Of a stretch of DNA of 64,000 nt, positions 39,376 to 49,043 are shown one piece after another. Position 1 is the stretch's first letter, and every line of letters begins with the position of its first letter. The notes under the pieces were generated by a model. That model had not been told where the DNA came from. It was given only the letters and a program-made list of their open reading frames with translations, and searched no databases. The stretch comes from Streptomyces sp. NBC_01591 (GTDB lineage Bacteria > Actinomycetota > Actinomycetes > Streptomycetales > Streptomycetaceae): assembly GCF_035918155.1 (NCBI RefSeq), contig NZ_CP109327.1, positions 2,728,001-2,792,000 on the forward strand, written 5' to 3'. Position numbers and translations under genes: made by a program.

Positions 39376-41556
39376 TCAATCGCGCGGGAGGCCGAGGATG
39401 CGCTCGGCGACGACATTGAGCTGGACCTGGGTGGTGCCGCCCGCGATGGTCAGGCAGCGGGACATCAGGAAGCCGTGCAGGGCCCGCTCCCCCGGCCCCT
39501 CGCCGGCCGCGCCCGCCGGGCCGAGGAGTTCGAGGGCGAGTTCGGCGACCTTCTGCTGGTGGGTGGTCTGGACGAGCTTGCGGATGGAGGCTCCCGCGCC
39601 GGGTTCGAGCCCGGAGACCTGCTGCATCGTGGTCCGCAGTCCGATGCAGCCGAGCGCGTGGGCCTCGGCGGCGAGCGCTCCGATGCGGGCCCGGCAGGCG
39701 CCGTCGAGTTCGCCGGAGCGGGCGATCAGCGCCTCCAGGCCGGTGTCGAAGGCCATCTGGTCGGCCATGTGGACGCGCTCGTTGCCCAGGGTGTTGCGGG
39801 CGACCCGCCAGCCGCCGTCGGCCTCGCCCACGACGGCGTCGGCGGGCAGCAGCACGTCGTCGAAGTACACCTCGTTGAAGAGGGAGTCGCCGGTGATCTC
39901 CTTCAGCGGCCGGATGTCGATGCCCGGGGTGTTCTTCATGTCGACCAGGAAGTAGCCGATCCCCTGGTGCTTGGGAGCGTCCGGGTCGGTCCTGGCGAGC
40001 AGGATCCCGTGGTCGGCCCATTGGGCGGCGCTCGTCCACACCTTCTGCCCGTTGATCCGCCAGCCCTCGTCGGTCCGCTCCGCCTTCGTACGGAGCGAGG
40101 CGAGGTCGGATCCCGCACCGGGCTCCGAGAACAGCTGGCACCACAGGAGTTCGCCGCGCAGGGTGGGCAGCAGATAGCGGTCCTGCTGCTCGGCCGTCCC
40201 ATGGGCGATGAGCGAGGGCACCACCCAGGTGGCGATCCCGAGATCGCTCAGCTTCACCCCCTGTTCCACCAACTCCTGCTGTATGGCCAGTTGTTGTACG
40301 GGACCGGCGCCCAGGCCGTAGGGAGCGGGGAGGTACGGGGCCGCGTAGCCGGTCGGGGCGAGGGCACGGCGGGCGGCCTTCGGGTCCAGGCCGCGGGCGG
40401 CGGCGACGGCCTCGCGCGCCCCGGCCCGGTGAGCGGCCGCCTCGGCGGGGAGTTCGAGGGCGAGTTCGCGGCGCGCCCCGCCCTCGGCCAGCCGGACGGC
40501 CCGCAGCCGGTGGGCGTCACCGGACCCCAGCAGTTGCCGGGCCACCAGGGCCCGGCGCAGATACAGATGGGCGTCGTGCTCCCAGGTGAAGCCGATCCCG
40601 CCGAGGATCTGGACGCAGTCCTTGGCGCAGCCGTACGCGGCGTCGAGGGCGTCCGACGCGGCGAGGGCGGCGACCATGGACCGTACGTCCGGGTCCGTCT
40701 CCTCGTCGGCGGCGCGGGCCGCGTCCCACACCAGCGCGCGGGCCCGCTCGACCCGTACGAGCATGTCGGCGCAGAGGTGCTTGACGCCCTGGAACTGCCC
40801 GATGGGGCGGCCGAACTGTTCGCGGACCTTGGCGTATTCGGCGGCGGTGTGCAGCGCTCTGGCCGCGGTTCCACAGGCTTCCGCGGCAAGGAGGGCTGCG
40901 GCGAGGTCGCGGACGTGTGCGGCGGAGGTCCGTACGACGCGTTCCGCCGGGACCAGTACGCCCTCGGCGCGGATCTCGGCGGTGGGCCGGGTCGGGTCGG
41001 CGCCGCGGTGCGGGCGTGCGGTCAGGCCCGCGGTGGCGGAGTCGACGGCGAACCAGAGGGTGCCGGTGGCCGATTCGGCGGGGAGGAGGAGCAGGTCGGC
41101 GTCGGCCCCGGAGAGGACGGGCGGTGCCGTGCCGTCGAGCAGATGGCCGTCCTCGTGCTCGACGGCGGTGAGGGTGCCGGGGCCGAGGGCGACGGCGCCG
41201 ATGCGGGTACCGGCCGCGAGCTCGCGCACCAGGTCGTGCGGCCCCGCCGTGTGCAGTACGGCGGAGGCGAGGGAGCTCGACAGGTACGGGCCGGGGAGCG
41301 CGGCCCGGCCCGCTTCTTCGAGGACCACGGCCAGGTCGAGGAGCCGGCCGCCCCCGCCCCCGTACTCCTCGGGCAGATGGATGGCGAGCAGGCCCTGTTC
41401 CGCGAGCCCGTCCCAGTACCCGGGGCGCACGCCGGGGGTACCGGGAGCATCCGCGTCGAGCAGCCTGCGGATCTCCTGCGGCGGCACGGCGCGCGCCAGC
41501 CAGCCCCGTACGGCCTGCGCCAACTCCCTGTGTTCTTCGGTGATTCCGATGCCCAT
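39376..41556 (-). CDS. Fused two-domain acyl-CoA dehydrogenase (FadE34-like)
   Basis: 726 residues from [16 protein letters not shown] upstream. Two acyl-CoA dehydrogenase modules are fused: residues ~1-345 ([53 protein letters not shown]) and ~380-726 ([75 protein letters not shown]). Fused ACADs such as mycobacterial FadE34 act on steroid side-chain CoA esters, replacing two-gene heterotetramers. A KstR-type site is 42-55 bases upstream. First gene of its operon. Confidence 0.93.
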   Translation of the reverse strand: MGIGITEEHRELAQAVRGWLARAVPPQEIRRLLDADAPGTPGVRPGYWDGLAEQGLLAIHLPEEYGGGGGRLLDLAVVLEEAGRAALPGPYLSSSLASAVLHTAGPHDLVRELAAGTRIGAVALGPGTLTAVEHEDGHLLDGTAPPVLSGADADLLLLPAESATGTLWFAVDSATAGLTARPHRGADPTRPTAEIRAEGVLVPAERVVRTSAAHVRDLAAALLAAEACGTAARALHTAAEYAKVREQFGRPIGQFQGVKHLCADMLVRVERARALVWDAARAADEETDPDVRSMVAALAASDALDAAYGCAKDCVQILGGIGFTWEHDAHLYLRRALVARQLLGSGDAHRLRAVRLAEGGARRELALELPAEAAAHRAGAREAVAAARGLDPKAARRALAPTGYAAPYLPAPYGLGAGPVQQLAIQQELVEQGVKLSDLGIATWVVPSLIAHGTAEQQDRYLLPTLRGELLWCQLFSEPGAGSDLASLRTKAERTDEGWRINGQKVWTSAAQWADHGILLARTDPDAPKHQGIGYFLVDMKNTPGIDIRPLKEITGDSLFNEVYFDDVLLPADAVVGEADGGWRVARNTLGNERVHMADQMAFDTGLEALIARSGELDGACRARIGALAAEAHALGCIGLRTTMQQVSGLEPGAGASIRKLVQTTHQQKVAELALELLGPAGAAGEGPGERALHGFLMSRCLTIAGGTTQVQLNVVAERILGLPRD

Positions 41557-41597
41557 GCGGATCCTCGCCGGTCGCAGCCACTGGAACGGCGCAAGAG

Positions 41598-41611
41598 TAG
41601 AACACGTTCCA
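41598..41611. promoter_or_regulatory. KstR-type operator 2
   Basis: TAGAACACGTTCCA fits TNNAACNNGTTNNA exactly. It lies between the acyl-CoA dehydrogenase gene and the divergent MFS gene, nearer to the former. Confidence 0.75.
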
Positions 41612-41817
41612 TTCTGACGGAAGGTCAGATGACGGCCGGATCTCCGCACGCTTCGGGCCGAGCGCGCCGTCGTGCCCCGTTCGCACCGCGTTCACCGGAA
41701 TACCTCGGGCACCGGGAAGGTTTCACCCTGCACGCACTTGGCGGTGCGGGCGCTTCCCGCCCGCACCGCCCGCACGCCTCTTCAGAACCTCGATCACGCC
41801 GCCCGGAGGCCGCACGT

Positions 41818-43614
41818 ATGCCAGAGACGACGAACGGACAGCACACCGGGGAACTCCCCGATCCGAGGCCGCGCAAGGCGGGCGGCGGTGTCGTCCCCGT
41901 GCTCGCCTTCGCGGGCATCACCGTCGCGGTGATGCAGACCTTGCTCGTCCCCGTCATCAAGGACCTGCCCGCCCTTCTGCACACCGACCCGTCGAACGCC
42001 ACCTGGGTGATGACCGCGACGCTGCTCGCGGGCGCCGTCGCCACCCCGATCATGGGGCGGCTCGGTGACCTCTACGGCAAGCGGAAGATGCTGCTCGCCA
42101 GCCTCGCCGTGATGGTGATCGGCTCACTGATATGCGCCTTCACCGACGACCTCGTGGTCATGATCGTGGGACGCGCGCTCCAGGGCTTCGCCATGGGCGC
42201 CATCCCGCTGGGCATCGGCATCATGCGCGACGAGCTGCCGCGCGAGAAGCTCGGCTCGGCGATGGCGCTCATGAGCTCCTCGATCGGGGTCGGCGGCGGC
42301 CTGGCACTGCCCGCCGCCGCGCTGATCGCCCAGCACTCCGACTGGCACACCCTGTTCTTCGGCGCGGCCGGTCTCGGTGTGCTGTCGATGGCGCTCACCG
42401 TCCTGGTCGTACCGGAGACCACGCTGCGCGCCCCCGGCCGGTTCGACCTCGTCGGCGCGCTGGGACTCTCGCTCGGACTGGTCTGCCTGCTGCTTCCCAT
42501 CACCAAGGGCAGCGACTGGGGCTGGACCTCGGGCAGCACGCTCGGACTGATCGCCGCCGCGCTGGTGATCCTCGTCCTGTGGGGCCTGTTCGAGCTGCGC
42601 AGCCCGGCCCCGCTGGTCGATCTGCGGACCACGGCCCGGCGCGAGGTGCTGCTCACCAACCTCTCCTCGATCATGGTCGGGGTCGCCTTCTACGCCGTCT
42701 CGCTGGTCCTGCCGCAGCTGCTCCAGCTGCCGACGTCGACGGGGTACGGCCTCGGGCAGTCGATGGTGGTCGCGGGGCTGTGCGTGGCGCCGCTCGGCCT
42801 GACGATGATGTTCGTCGCCCCGCTGTACGCCCGGCTGTCCGCCCGCCGGGGCCCCAAGGTCTCCCTGATGCTCGGCATGCTGATCATCGCGATCGGCTAC
42901 GGGGCGGGGCTGGGCCTGATGAGCGCCGCCTGGCAGACCGTGGTGATCGCGGTGGTGCTCGGGGCCGGCATCGGGCTCGCGTACTCCTCGCTGCCCGCGC
43001 TGATCATCGGGGCCGTCGACCCGTCCGAGACCGGTGCGGCCAACGGCCTGAACACCCTGATGCGGTCGATCGGCACGTCGGTGTCGAGCGCCATGATCGG
43101 CATGGTGCTGGCGAACACCTCGGTGCGCACGGGCGGGGTGCCGCTGCCCTCGATGGAGGGGTTCCGCATCTCGTTCCTGATCGCGACGGGTGCGGTGCTG
43201 ATCGGGCTGGTGCTGGCCTCGTTCCTGCCGTCGCAGCGCGAGGCGATGCGCCCGGCGCTGCTGGCGAGCAGCGACGAGGACGCCCCGGCCCCGGTGCTCA
43301 ACGCCTCCCGCCCGGTGGCCGGTTCGGGCGGCTTCCGCGGCCGGGTGCTGGACGCGGACGGCGCCCCGGTGGCCCGCGCCAATGTCACGCTGATCGACCA
43401 CCGGGGCCGGCAGGCCGGTCTCGCCGTGGCGGACGAGGACGGCCACTACACGCTGGCCGCCCCGCACGGCGGGAACTTCGTGCTGGCCGGGTCGGCCACC
43501 GGGTACGCGCCGAGCGCCCGCCCGGCCGCGTACCCGGGCGACGGCCTGCCGGTCGATGCCGATCTGGTGCTGGGCGTCAGCGCACCGGAGCGTCGAACCG
43601 CGGTGTCGTCGTGA
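41818..43614 (+). CDS. MFS transporter (DHA2) fused to C-terminal carboxypeptidase-regulatory-like domain
   Basis: 598 residues from the ATG with GGAGG 8 bases upstream. The first ~480 residues form 14 TM segments, with motif A GRLGDLYGKRKMLLASLA and a DHA2-type motif C (GIGVGGGLALPAAAL region). The last ~95 residues, after a Pro/Ala linker, are a beta-sandwich: GSGGFRGRVLDADGAPVARA, then VTLIDHRGRQAGLAVADEDG and HYTLAAPHGGNFVLAG, the pattern of CarboxypepD_reg domains. This domain usually sits outside the cytosol; here topology would place it after TM14. Divergent from the sterol-type operon. The gene's 3' end overlaps the convergent pepE gene by 38 bases. Confidence 0.9.
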   Translation: MPETTNGQHTGELPDPRPRKAGGGVVPVLAFAGITVAVMQTLLVPVIKDLPALLHTDPSNATWVMTATLLAGAVATPIMGRLGDLYGKRKMLLASLAVMVIGSLICAFTDDLVVMIVGRALQGFAMGAIPLGIGIMRDELPREKLGSAMALMSSSIGVGGGLALPAAALIAQHSDWHTLFFGAAGLGVLSMALTVLVVPETTLRAPGRFDLVGALGLSLGLVCLLLPITKGSDWGWTSGSTLGLIAAALVILVLWGLFELRSPAPLVDLRTTARREVLLTNLSSIMVGVAFYAVSLVLPQLLQLPTSTGYGLGQSMVVAGLCVAPLGLTMMFVAPLYARLSARRGPKVSLMLGMLIIAIGYGAGLGLMSAAWQTVVIAVVLGAGIGLAYSSLPALIIGAVDPSETGAANGLNTLMRSIGTSVSSAMIGMVLANTSVRTGGVPLPSMEGFRISFLIATGAVLIGLVLASFLPSQREAMRPALLASSDEDAPAPVLNASRPVAGSGGFRGRVLDADGAPVARANVTLIDHRGRQAGLAVADEDGHYTLAAPHGGNFVLAGSATGYAPSARPAAYPGDGLPVDADLVLGVSAPERRTAVSS

Positions 43615-44305
43615 GCAGATGAGAGACGTCCGACCCCACCGGAAGCTCCTGCGGCTGCGCGCCGCGGGTGAACAGCCGGGCGGGGCGGGCGCCCTGCACC
43701 CGGGCCTGGCGTCCGTCGACCCGCAGCCATGAACCCTCGCGCAGGCCGAGCACCGGCACGTCGTTCTCCTCCAGGAATTCGCTGAGCCGCTCCTCGCGGG
43801 TCTCGCCCTTGTGGGTGCTGGCCGGGTCCGGGTCCAGATAGTGCGGGTTGATCTGGAACGGGACGAGGCCGAGCGTCTCGAAGGACGGCGGCTGCACGAT
43901 GGGCATGTCGTTGGTGGTGCGCAGGGTGGGCGCCGCCATGTTCGTCCCCGCGCTGGCCCCCATGTACGGCAGCCCGTCCCGTACCGCCTGGGTCACGGCG
44001 CCCCGCAGGCCGGTCCGGTACAGGGCGCTCAGCAGCCGGAAGGAGTTGCCGCCGCCGATGAACACGGCGTCGGACGCGGCGAGTTCGGCTACCGGATCGG
44101 CGTTCTCGTGGACCCCGCGGACGCTGATGCCGGACGGCGCGAGGGCCTCGCGGACGCGTGCGGTGTAGGCGGTGTAGTCGGCGAGCGCGTACGGGACGAA
44201 GGCCAGCCGGGCACCGGCGGGCAGGAACGCGGTGACGGTGTCGAGGGCGTGTTCCAGATAACCCCGGCCGTACTGGGTGGAGTTGGAGAGCAGCAGCAGA
44301 TTCAT
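43577..44305 (-). CDS. pepE: Dipeptidase E-like serine peptidase (S51)
   Basis: 242 residues from MNLLLLSNS, with AGAGGA before the ATG. Family S51 motifs: VFIGGGNSFRLLSAL, GLPYMGASAGTNMAAPT (nucleophile Ser in the GASAG elbow), and INPHYLDPDP. The characterised enzyme hydrolyses Asp-X dipeptides. It lies 26 bases after the IclR regulator on the same strand, facing the permease/peptidase operon, which suggests joint control. Confidence 0.9.
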   Translation of the reverse strand: MNLLLLSNSTQYGRGYLEHALDTVTAFLPAGARLAFVPYALADYTAYTARVREALAPSGISVRGVHENADPVAELAASDAVFIGGGNSFRLLSALYRTGLRGAVTQAVRDGLPYMGASAGTNMAAPTLRTTNDMPIVQPPSFETLGLVPFQINPHYLDPDPASTHKGETREERLSEFLEENDVPVLGLREGSWLRVDGRQARVQGARPARLFTRGAQPQELPVGSDVSHLLTTTPRFDAPVR

Positions 44306-44331
44306 GGGGTTCCTCTTGGTTCTCTTCCGGG

Positions 44332-45162
44332 TCATCGGTCGGTACGGGGACGGCGGGTGCGGGGCTTCGGGCGCTGCGGAGGGTGGGTGAGGCGCCGTTC
44401 CAGCAGCTGGGCCGCGTGGCGCAGCGCGTCGAGCCGGTCGTCCGGCGCCTCCCGGAAAAGCTCCTCGGCGCCGCCGAGGCTGAGGCTGCCGTACGGTTCG
44501 CGCCCGAGGAAGACCGGTACGGCGACGGTCGCGATGCCGGTGTCGTACTCGCCGACCGTCCAGGCGTACCCCTGGGCGCGGATCTTGAGGAACTCCTCCT
44601 CCAGCCGGTCCGGGTCGGTGACCGTCCGGTCGGTGAAGCGGGCCATCGGGCGGCCCCGGAAGAGCCGGTGGCGCTGCTCGTCGGGCAGATACGCGTAGTA
44701 CGACTTGCTGGTCGCCCCGGCGTGCGCCGGGTAGAGCTCGCCGACCAGCGGGTAGTAGCGCAGCGGCCCGGCCTCTCCCTCCTCCGCGGCGACGCACCGC
44801 ATGTGGAAGCTGTCCGGCAGGCAGAACAGGACGGTGTCGCCGGTGACCCTGCGCAGCTCCTCCAGGACCGGCCCTGCCAGCAGTTCCAGCGATCCGGAGC
44901 GCTCCCAGAGCCTGCCCAGGCGCAGCACGGCCGGGCCGATGCGGTAACGGCGGGTGACCGGGTCGGAGACCAGGAAGCCGCGCCCGGCGAGGGTGGCGAG
45001 CAGCCGCTGGGCCACCGAGGTGTCCCAGCCGAACTCCTCGGCGACCTCGGTGACGCCCCAGTCGGGTCTGGTCCGCTCGAAGGCGAGCAGCACGAGGAGC
45101 GCCCGGTCGACGGTTTGCAGGGCTCCGGCGGGGGTGCGCCGGTCCAGATCGAACTCCGCCAT
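44332..45162 (-). CDS. IclR-family transcriptional regulator
   Basis: 276 residues from MAEFDLDRR (a start at 45168 is possible but the GGTGAG site fits 45162 better). N-terminal winged HTH (LQTVDRALLVLLAFERTRPD, WGVTEVAEEFGWDTSVAQRL) and C-terminal effector domain with HAGATSKSYYAYL and EGEAGPLRYYPLVGELYP. Divergently transcribed from the DUF1177-permease-peptidase operon, which it likely controls together with pepE. Confidence 0.92.
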   Translation of the reverse strand: MAEFDLDRRTPAGALQTVDRALLVLLAFERTRPDWGVTEVAEEFGWDTSVAQRLLATLAGRGFLVSDPVTRRYRIGPAVLRLGRLWERSGSLELLAGPVLEELRRVTGDTVLFCLPDSFHMRCVAAEEGEAGPLRYYPLVGELYPAHAGATSKSYYAYLPDEQRHRLFRGRPMARFTDRTVTDPDRLEEEFLKIRAQGYAWTVGEYDTGIATVAVPVFLGREPYGSLSLGGAEELFREAPDDRLDALRHAAQLLERRLTHPPQRPKPRTRRPRTDR

Positions 45163-45337
45163 CGTCATCTCACCATTCAGACCTGAATTGCAAATAACGG
45201 GAAACAGTTGCGTTCAACGCTATCCGATCCCGAATGTGGCCTCAGCACCCCGCCCCGCGCTTCCTCGTCGAGGCCCTGATCCGCCGGACAGGCCCCAGCG
45301 CCGGCCCGGGTGCCTGGATGAGCGAGAAAGGCCCCCC
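45163..45337. promoter_or_regulatory. Divergent promoter region, IclR/pepE versus DUF1177 operon
   Basis: Within it are imperfect, related half-sites: TTGCAAATAACGG and GTTGCGTTCAACGC near 45186-45222, with GTTGC/CAAC elements that suit an IclR operator. No exact operator can be fixed by eye. Confidence 0.4.
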
Positions 45338-46291
45338 ATGTTGAAGTACGTGCTGGACATCGTCGATCTTCTGGACGATCCCCAGGTCAATGGCAAGACG
45401 GTCGTCGAGTACCTCGACTCGGTGAGCGGGGCCGAGGGCTCGTCCTCACAGGTCACCACGGTCGCCGGCGAGCAGGGCTCGACGGACTTCGTGATGGTCC
45501 GCATCCCGGGCGCCCGAGGGCGTACGTCCGGGGGCAGCGCCCGCACGCTGGGCGTGGTGGGCCGGCTCGGCGGCATCGGCGCCCGGCCCGAGGTGACCGG
45601 TCTGGTCTCCGACGCCGACGGCGCGGTCTCGGCGATCGCCACCGCCGCCAAGCTGCTCGACATGCGCCGCCGCGGCGACGTGCTGCCCGGCGATGTCATC
45701 GTCGCCACCCACATCTGCCCGAACGCGCCGACCGAGCCGCACGACCCGGTGCCGTTCATGGGCTCGCCCGTGGACATCGCCACCATGAACCGCCACGAGG
45801 TGACCGGCGAGATGGAGGCCGTGCTCTCCATCGACACCACCAAGGGCAACCGGATCATCAACCACAAGGGCCTCGCCCTCTCGCCCACCGTCAAGGAGGG
45901 CTGGGTGCTCCGGGTCAGCGAGCAGCTCGGCGAGCTGCTGGCCGTGGTGACCGGTGAGCCGTTGGTCACGTACCCCGTGACCACGCAGGACATCACCCCG
46001 TACGGTAATGGGGCACACCACATCAATTCGATCCTGCAGCCCTCCACCGCGACGGCCGCCCCGGTCGTCGGTCTGGCCATCACCTCGGCCGCCGCGGTGC
46101 CGGGCTGCGGTACGGGCGCGAGCCACGAGACGGACATCGCGTCCGCCGCCCGCTACGCCGTGGAGGTCGCCAAGGCCTTCGGCGGCGGCCAACTGGACTT
46201 CCACGACGCGGTGGAGTTCGACAACCTCGTCAACCGCTACGGGTCGCTGGCACACCTGCAGACCTCCGGCCGCACCCCCCAGGAGTCCTGA
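45338..46291 (+). CDS. DUF1177 domain protein
   Basis: 317 residues; GAAAGG 6 bases before the ATG. Conserved blocks such as DIVDLLDDPQVNGKTVVEYL, GGIGARPEVTGLVSDADGA, DVIVATHICPNAPTEPHDPV and GCGTGASHETDIASAARYAV cover the whole length and match DUF1177. His/Asp/Cys-rich motifs suggest a metal-dependent enzyme, but no activity is established. First gene of a three-gene coupled operon; its stop overlaps the permease start by one base. Perhaps a hydrolase or racemase for the imported compound. Confidence 0.85.
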   Translation: MLKYVLDIVDLLDDPQVNGKTVVEYLDSVSGAEGSSSQVTTVAGEQGSTDFVMVRIPGARGRTSGGSARTLGVVGRLGGIGARPEVTGLVSDADGAVSAIATAAKLLDMRRRGDVLPGDVIVATHICPNAPTEPHDPVPFMGSPVDIATMNRHEVTGEMEAVLSIDTTKGNRIINHKGLALSPTVKEGWVLRVSEQLGELLAVVTGEPLVTYPVTTQDITPYGNGAHHINSILQPSTATAAPVVGLAITSAAAVPGCGTGASHETDIASAARYAVEVAKAFGGGQLDFHDAVEFDNLVNRYGSLAHLQTSGRTPQES

Positions 46292-47676
46292 TGGCAGCCG
46301 CCCCGCAGGCCGAGGCCCACGAGACCAAGAGCATCGGCAGCGACGACTACTCGCTCTCCCGCGTCCCGCGCGACAAGCGGTTCGGCTTCTGGTCGATGCT
46401 GCTCCAGTGGCTGGCCCAGTCCGGCTCGATATCGCAGTTCACCCTCGGCGCCACCATCGGTGTCGGCATGACCTTCGGGGACGCCTTCCTCGCCTTCACG
46501 CTCGGCGCGGTGATCCTGGAGGTCGTGATCTTCGCGATCGGCCTGGCCGGTATGCGCGAGGGCCTGGCGACGCCGATGCTGACCCGCTGGGTCGGCTTCG
46601 GCCGCAACGGCTCGGCGCTGGTCAGCTTCGTCATCGCGGTCAGCCTGGTCGGCTGGTTCGGCGTCCAGAACACGATCTTCGGCAACAGCGTCTCGGCGCT
46701 GGTCGGCGGCCCGTCCTGGATGTGGTGCGTGCTGGCCGGTATCGCCATCACCGCGCTGGTGATCTTCGGCTTCAAGTACATGGCCGTCTTCGCCAAGATC
46801 GTGACGCCGCTGTTCTTCGCGATGGTCGCCTGGTCGATCGTCTCGACGCTGAAGGACCACTCGCTCAGCGAGCTGATCCACTCGCCGCCCCCCGGCCAGA
46901 CGATCCCGCTCGCCGTCGCCGCCACCGCCATCGCGGGTGGCTACATGACCGGTGCGATCGTTTCCCCGGAGATGACCCGGTACAACCGGAAGGGCTCGCA
47001 CGTCTTCCTGCAGAGCGCCTCGTCGATGATCCTCTCCGAGTACATCGTCGGCATGACCGGTGTGCTCCTCGGCCACCTGGTGAAGAGCAACGAGGTCTCG
47101 CACATCGTGCTCTCCACCTCCGGTGCCTTCGGCGTCATCGTGGTCCTGATGTCTACCGCCAAGATCAACGACTGGAACCTGTACGGCTCCTCGCTCGGCG
47201 TCGTCAACTTCTTCCAGGTCGTCTTCGGCAAGCGGATCCACCGCGGCGCGGTCACGATCGTCCTCGGCATCGCGGGCACGGTGCTGTCCGCGGTCGGGAT
47301 CATGACCCACTTCACCGAGTTCCTCTCCATCCTCGGCGTCGCGATCCCGCCGATCGGCGGCATCATCGTGGCCGAGTACTGGGTCGTGAAGAAGATGCGC
47401 AAGCCGCTGGACGAGACCCGCGAGTCCGAGACCCTGCCGAAGACCTCGCCGACCTGGGTGCCGATGTCCATCGCCATCTGGATCGCGGCGTTCTGCGTCG
47501 GCAAGTTCTACGAAGGCGGCATCCCGGCCCTGAACTCGCTGGCCACCGCCTTCATCCTGTACAGCGCCCTCGGCCTGCTGGGCTGGGTGAAGCCGTACGG
47601 CACCTCCACCCTGGACGACGAGGACGACACCGCCGCCCCCGCCGCCCGCGCGACAACCCCTGTGGGAGCAGCATGA
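46291..47676 (+). CDS. NCS1-family (purine-cytosine permease-like) transporter
   Basis: 461 residues, about twelve TM segments. The N-terminus DYSLSRVPRDKRFGFWSMLL followed by SQFTLGATIGVGMTFGDAFL and the TM6 region AGGYMTGAIVSPEMTRYNRK are typical of cytosine/allantoin/hydantoin-type NCS1 symporters. Charged Pro/Ala-rich C-terminal tail. Partner genes (DUF1177, M20 peptidase, PepE) point to a nitrogen-rich amide, dipeptide or ureide substrate rather than a nucleobase; inference only. Confidence 0.88.
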   Translation: MAAAPQAEAHETKSIGSDDYSLSRVPRDKRFGFWSMLLQWLAQSGSISQFTLGATIGVGMTFGDAFLAFTLGAVILEVVIFAIGLAGMREGLATPMLTRWVGFGRNGSALVSFVIAVSLVGWFGVQNTIFGNSVSALVGGPSWMWCVLAGIAITALVIFGFKYMAVFAKIVTPLFFAMVAWSIVSTLKDHSLSELIHSPPPGQTIPLAVAATAIAGGYMTGAIVSPEMTRYNRKGSHVFLQSASSMILSEYIVGMTGVLLGHLVKSNEVSHIVLSTSGAFGVIVVLMSTAKINDWNLYGSSLGVVNFFQVVFGKRIHRGAVTIVLGIAGTVLSAVGIMTHFTEFLSILGVAIPPIGGIIVAEYWVVKKMRKPLDETRESETLPKTSPTWVPMSIAIWIAAFCVGKFYEGGIPALNSLATAFILYSALGLLGWVKPYGTSTLDDEDDTAAPAARATTPVGAA

Positions 47677-49001
47677 CCACCCCCGACCCCACCGCCCCGC
47701 TCGTCCCGGCCTCGGCCGAGGCCCAGGACGAGGTCATCGAACTCTGCGCCGAGCTGATCAGGTTCGACACCTCCAACCCCACCAGCAACGAGCGCGCGAG
47801 CGCCGACTGGGTGGTGGGCCGCCTCGCCGAGGTGGGCATCGAGTCCGAGCTGGTCGAGTCCGCACCGGGCCGCGCCAATGTCATCGCCCGGATCGCGGGC
47901 GCCGACCCTGAGCGCGGCGCCCTCCTGGTCCACGGCCATCTGGACGTGGTCCCCGCCGACGCCTCCGAGTGGCAGGTCCCGCCGTTCTCCGGCGAGATCC
48001 GCGACGGCTATCTGTGGGGCCGCGGCGCGATCGACATGAAGGACACGGTGGCGGTCATGCTGGCCACCGCCCGCCACTTCGCCCGCACCGGCACCAGGCC
48101 GTCCCGCGATCTGGTCCTGGCCTTCCTCGCCGACGAGGAGGCGGGCGGCAAGTTCGGCGCGCACTGGCTGGTCGAGCACCGCCCGGAGCTGTTCGCCGGG
48201 GCCACCGAGGCGATCGGCGAGGGCGGCGGCTTCTCCTTCGCCATCGACGACACCCGCCGCCTCTACCCGATCGAGAACGCCCAGCGCGGCATGGCCTGGA
48301 TGGAGCTCACCGCGACCGGCCGGGCCGGCCACGGCTCGTCCCCGAACGACGAGAACGCGGTCACCGACCTCGCCGAGTCGTTGACCCGCATCGGCCGCGA
48401 GACCTTCCCGATCCGGCTGATCGAGCCGGTCCGCGCCCTGCTGGAGGAGGCGGCCCGCCTCTACGGTGTCGAGTTCGACGAGAACGACATCGAGGGCAGC
48501 CTCGCGAAGCTGGGCCCGGTCTCCGACTTCATGCAGGTGGTGCTCCGCAACTCCGCGAACCCCACCATGTTCAATGCCGGCTACCAGACCAACGTCATCC
48601 CCGGAAAGGCGACCGCCCGGGTGGACGGCCGCTTCCTGCCCGGCCACGAGCAGGAGCTGATCGACACCATCGACAAGCTGCTGCTCCCCTCGGTCAGCCG
48701 GGAGTGGGTCAACCACGACATCGCGCTGGAGACGACCTTCGACGGCCCGCTGGTCGACGCCATGTGCGAGGCCGTGCGCGCCGAGGACCCGGACGGCCAC
48801 CCCGTCCCGTACTGCAACCCGGGCGGCACCGACGCCAAGGCCTTCACCCACCTCGGCATCCGCTGCTTCGGCTTCAAGGGCCTCAAGCTCCCGCACGACC
48901 TGGACTACGGCCGGCTCTTCCACGGCGTGGACGAGCGCGTCCCGCTGGAGGGCCTGCGCTTCGGCGTCCGTGTCATGACCCGACTCTGGCAGAGCTGCTG
49001 A
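47673..49001 (+). CDS. M20-family metallopeptidase/deacylase
   Basis: 442 residues, GGGAG before the ATG, 4-base overlap with the permease. Zinc ligands: LVHGHLDVVPA (His), GRGAIDMKDTVA (bridging Asp), FLADEEAGG (general base Glu and ligand), NPGGTDAKAF and the C-terminal LFHGVDERVP (His). The dimerisation domain insert includes GRAGHGSSPNDENAV. Family covers dipeptidases, N-acyl-amino acid deacylases and ureidohydrolases. It likely hydrolyses the compound imported by the permease. Confidence 0.92.
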   Translation: MTTPDPTAPLVPASAEAQDEVIELCAELIRFDTSNPTSNERASADWVVGRLAEVGIESELVESAPGRANVIARIAGADPERGALLVHGHLDVVPADASEWQVPPFSGEIRDGYLWGRGAIDMKDTVAVMLATARHFARTGTRPSRDLVLAFLADEEAGGKFGAHWLVEHRPELFAGATEAIGEGGGFSFAIDDTRRLYPIENAQRGMAWMELTATGRAGHGSSPNDENAVTDLAESLTRIGRETFPIRLIEPVRALLEEAARLYGVEFDENDIEGSLAKLGPVSDFMQVVLRNSANPTMFNAGYQTNVIPGKATARVDGRFLPGHEQELIDTIDKLLLPSVSREWVNHDIALETTFDGPLVDAMCEAVRAEDPDGHPVPYCNPGGTDAKAFTHLGIRCFGFKGLKLPHDLDYGRLFHGVDERVPLEGLRFGVRVMTRLWQSC

Positions 49002-49043
49002 CGTCCCGGCCCCACCGACCAGCCCCGACCCGGGCTCACCCCT

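Noticed and set aside
38081..40144. A 687-residue version of the thiolase
   Set aside because: The N-terminal ~260 residues are an out-of-frame reading of the acyl-CoA dehydrogenase.
39475..43614. A 1379-codon plus-strand open frame
   Set aside because: Its first ~780 codons are antisense to the acyl-CoA dehydrogenase and lack any domain; the real gene is the MFS transporter from 41818, with its own ribosome binding site. Long antisense frames are expected at this GC content.
46008..49001. A 997-codon plus-strand open frame over the NCS1 gene
   Set aside because: The first half is an out-of-frame Arg/Pro-rich shadow of the DUF1177 and permease genes; only the M20 peptidase part from 47673 is real.
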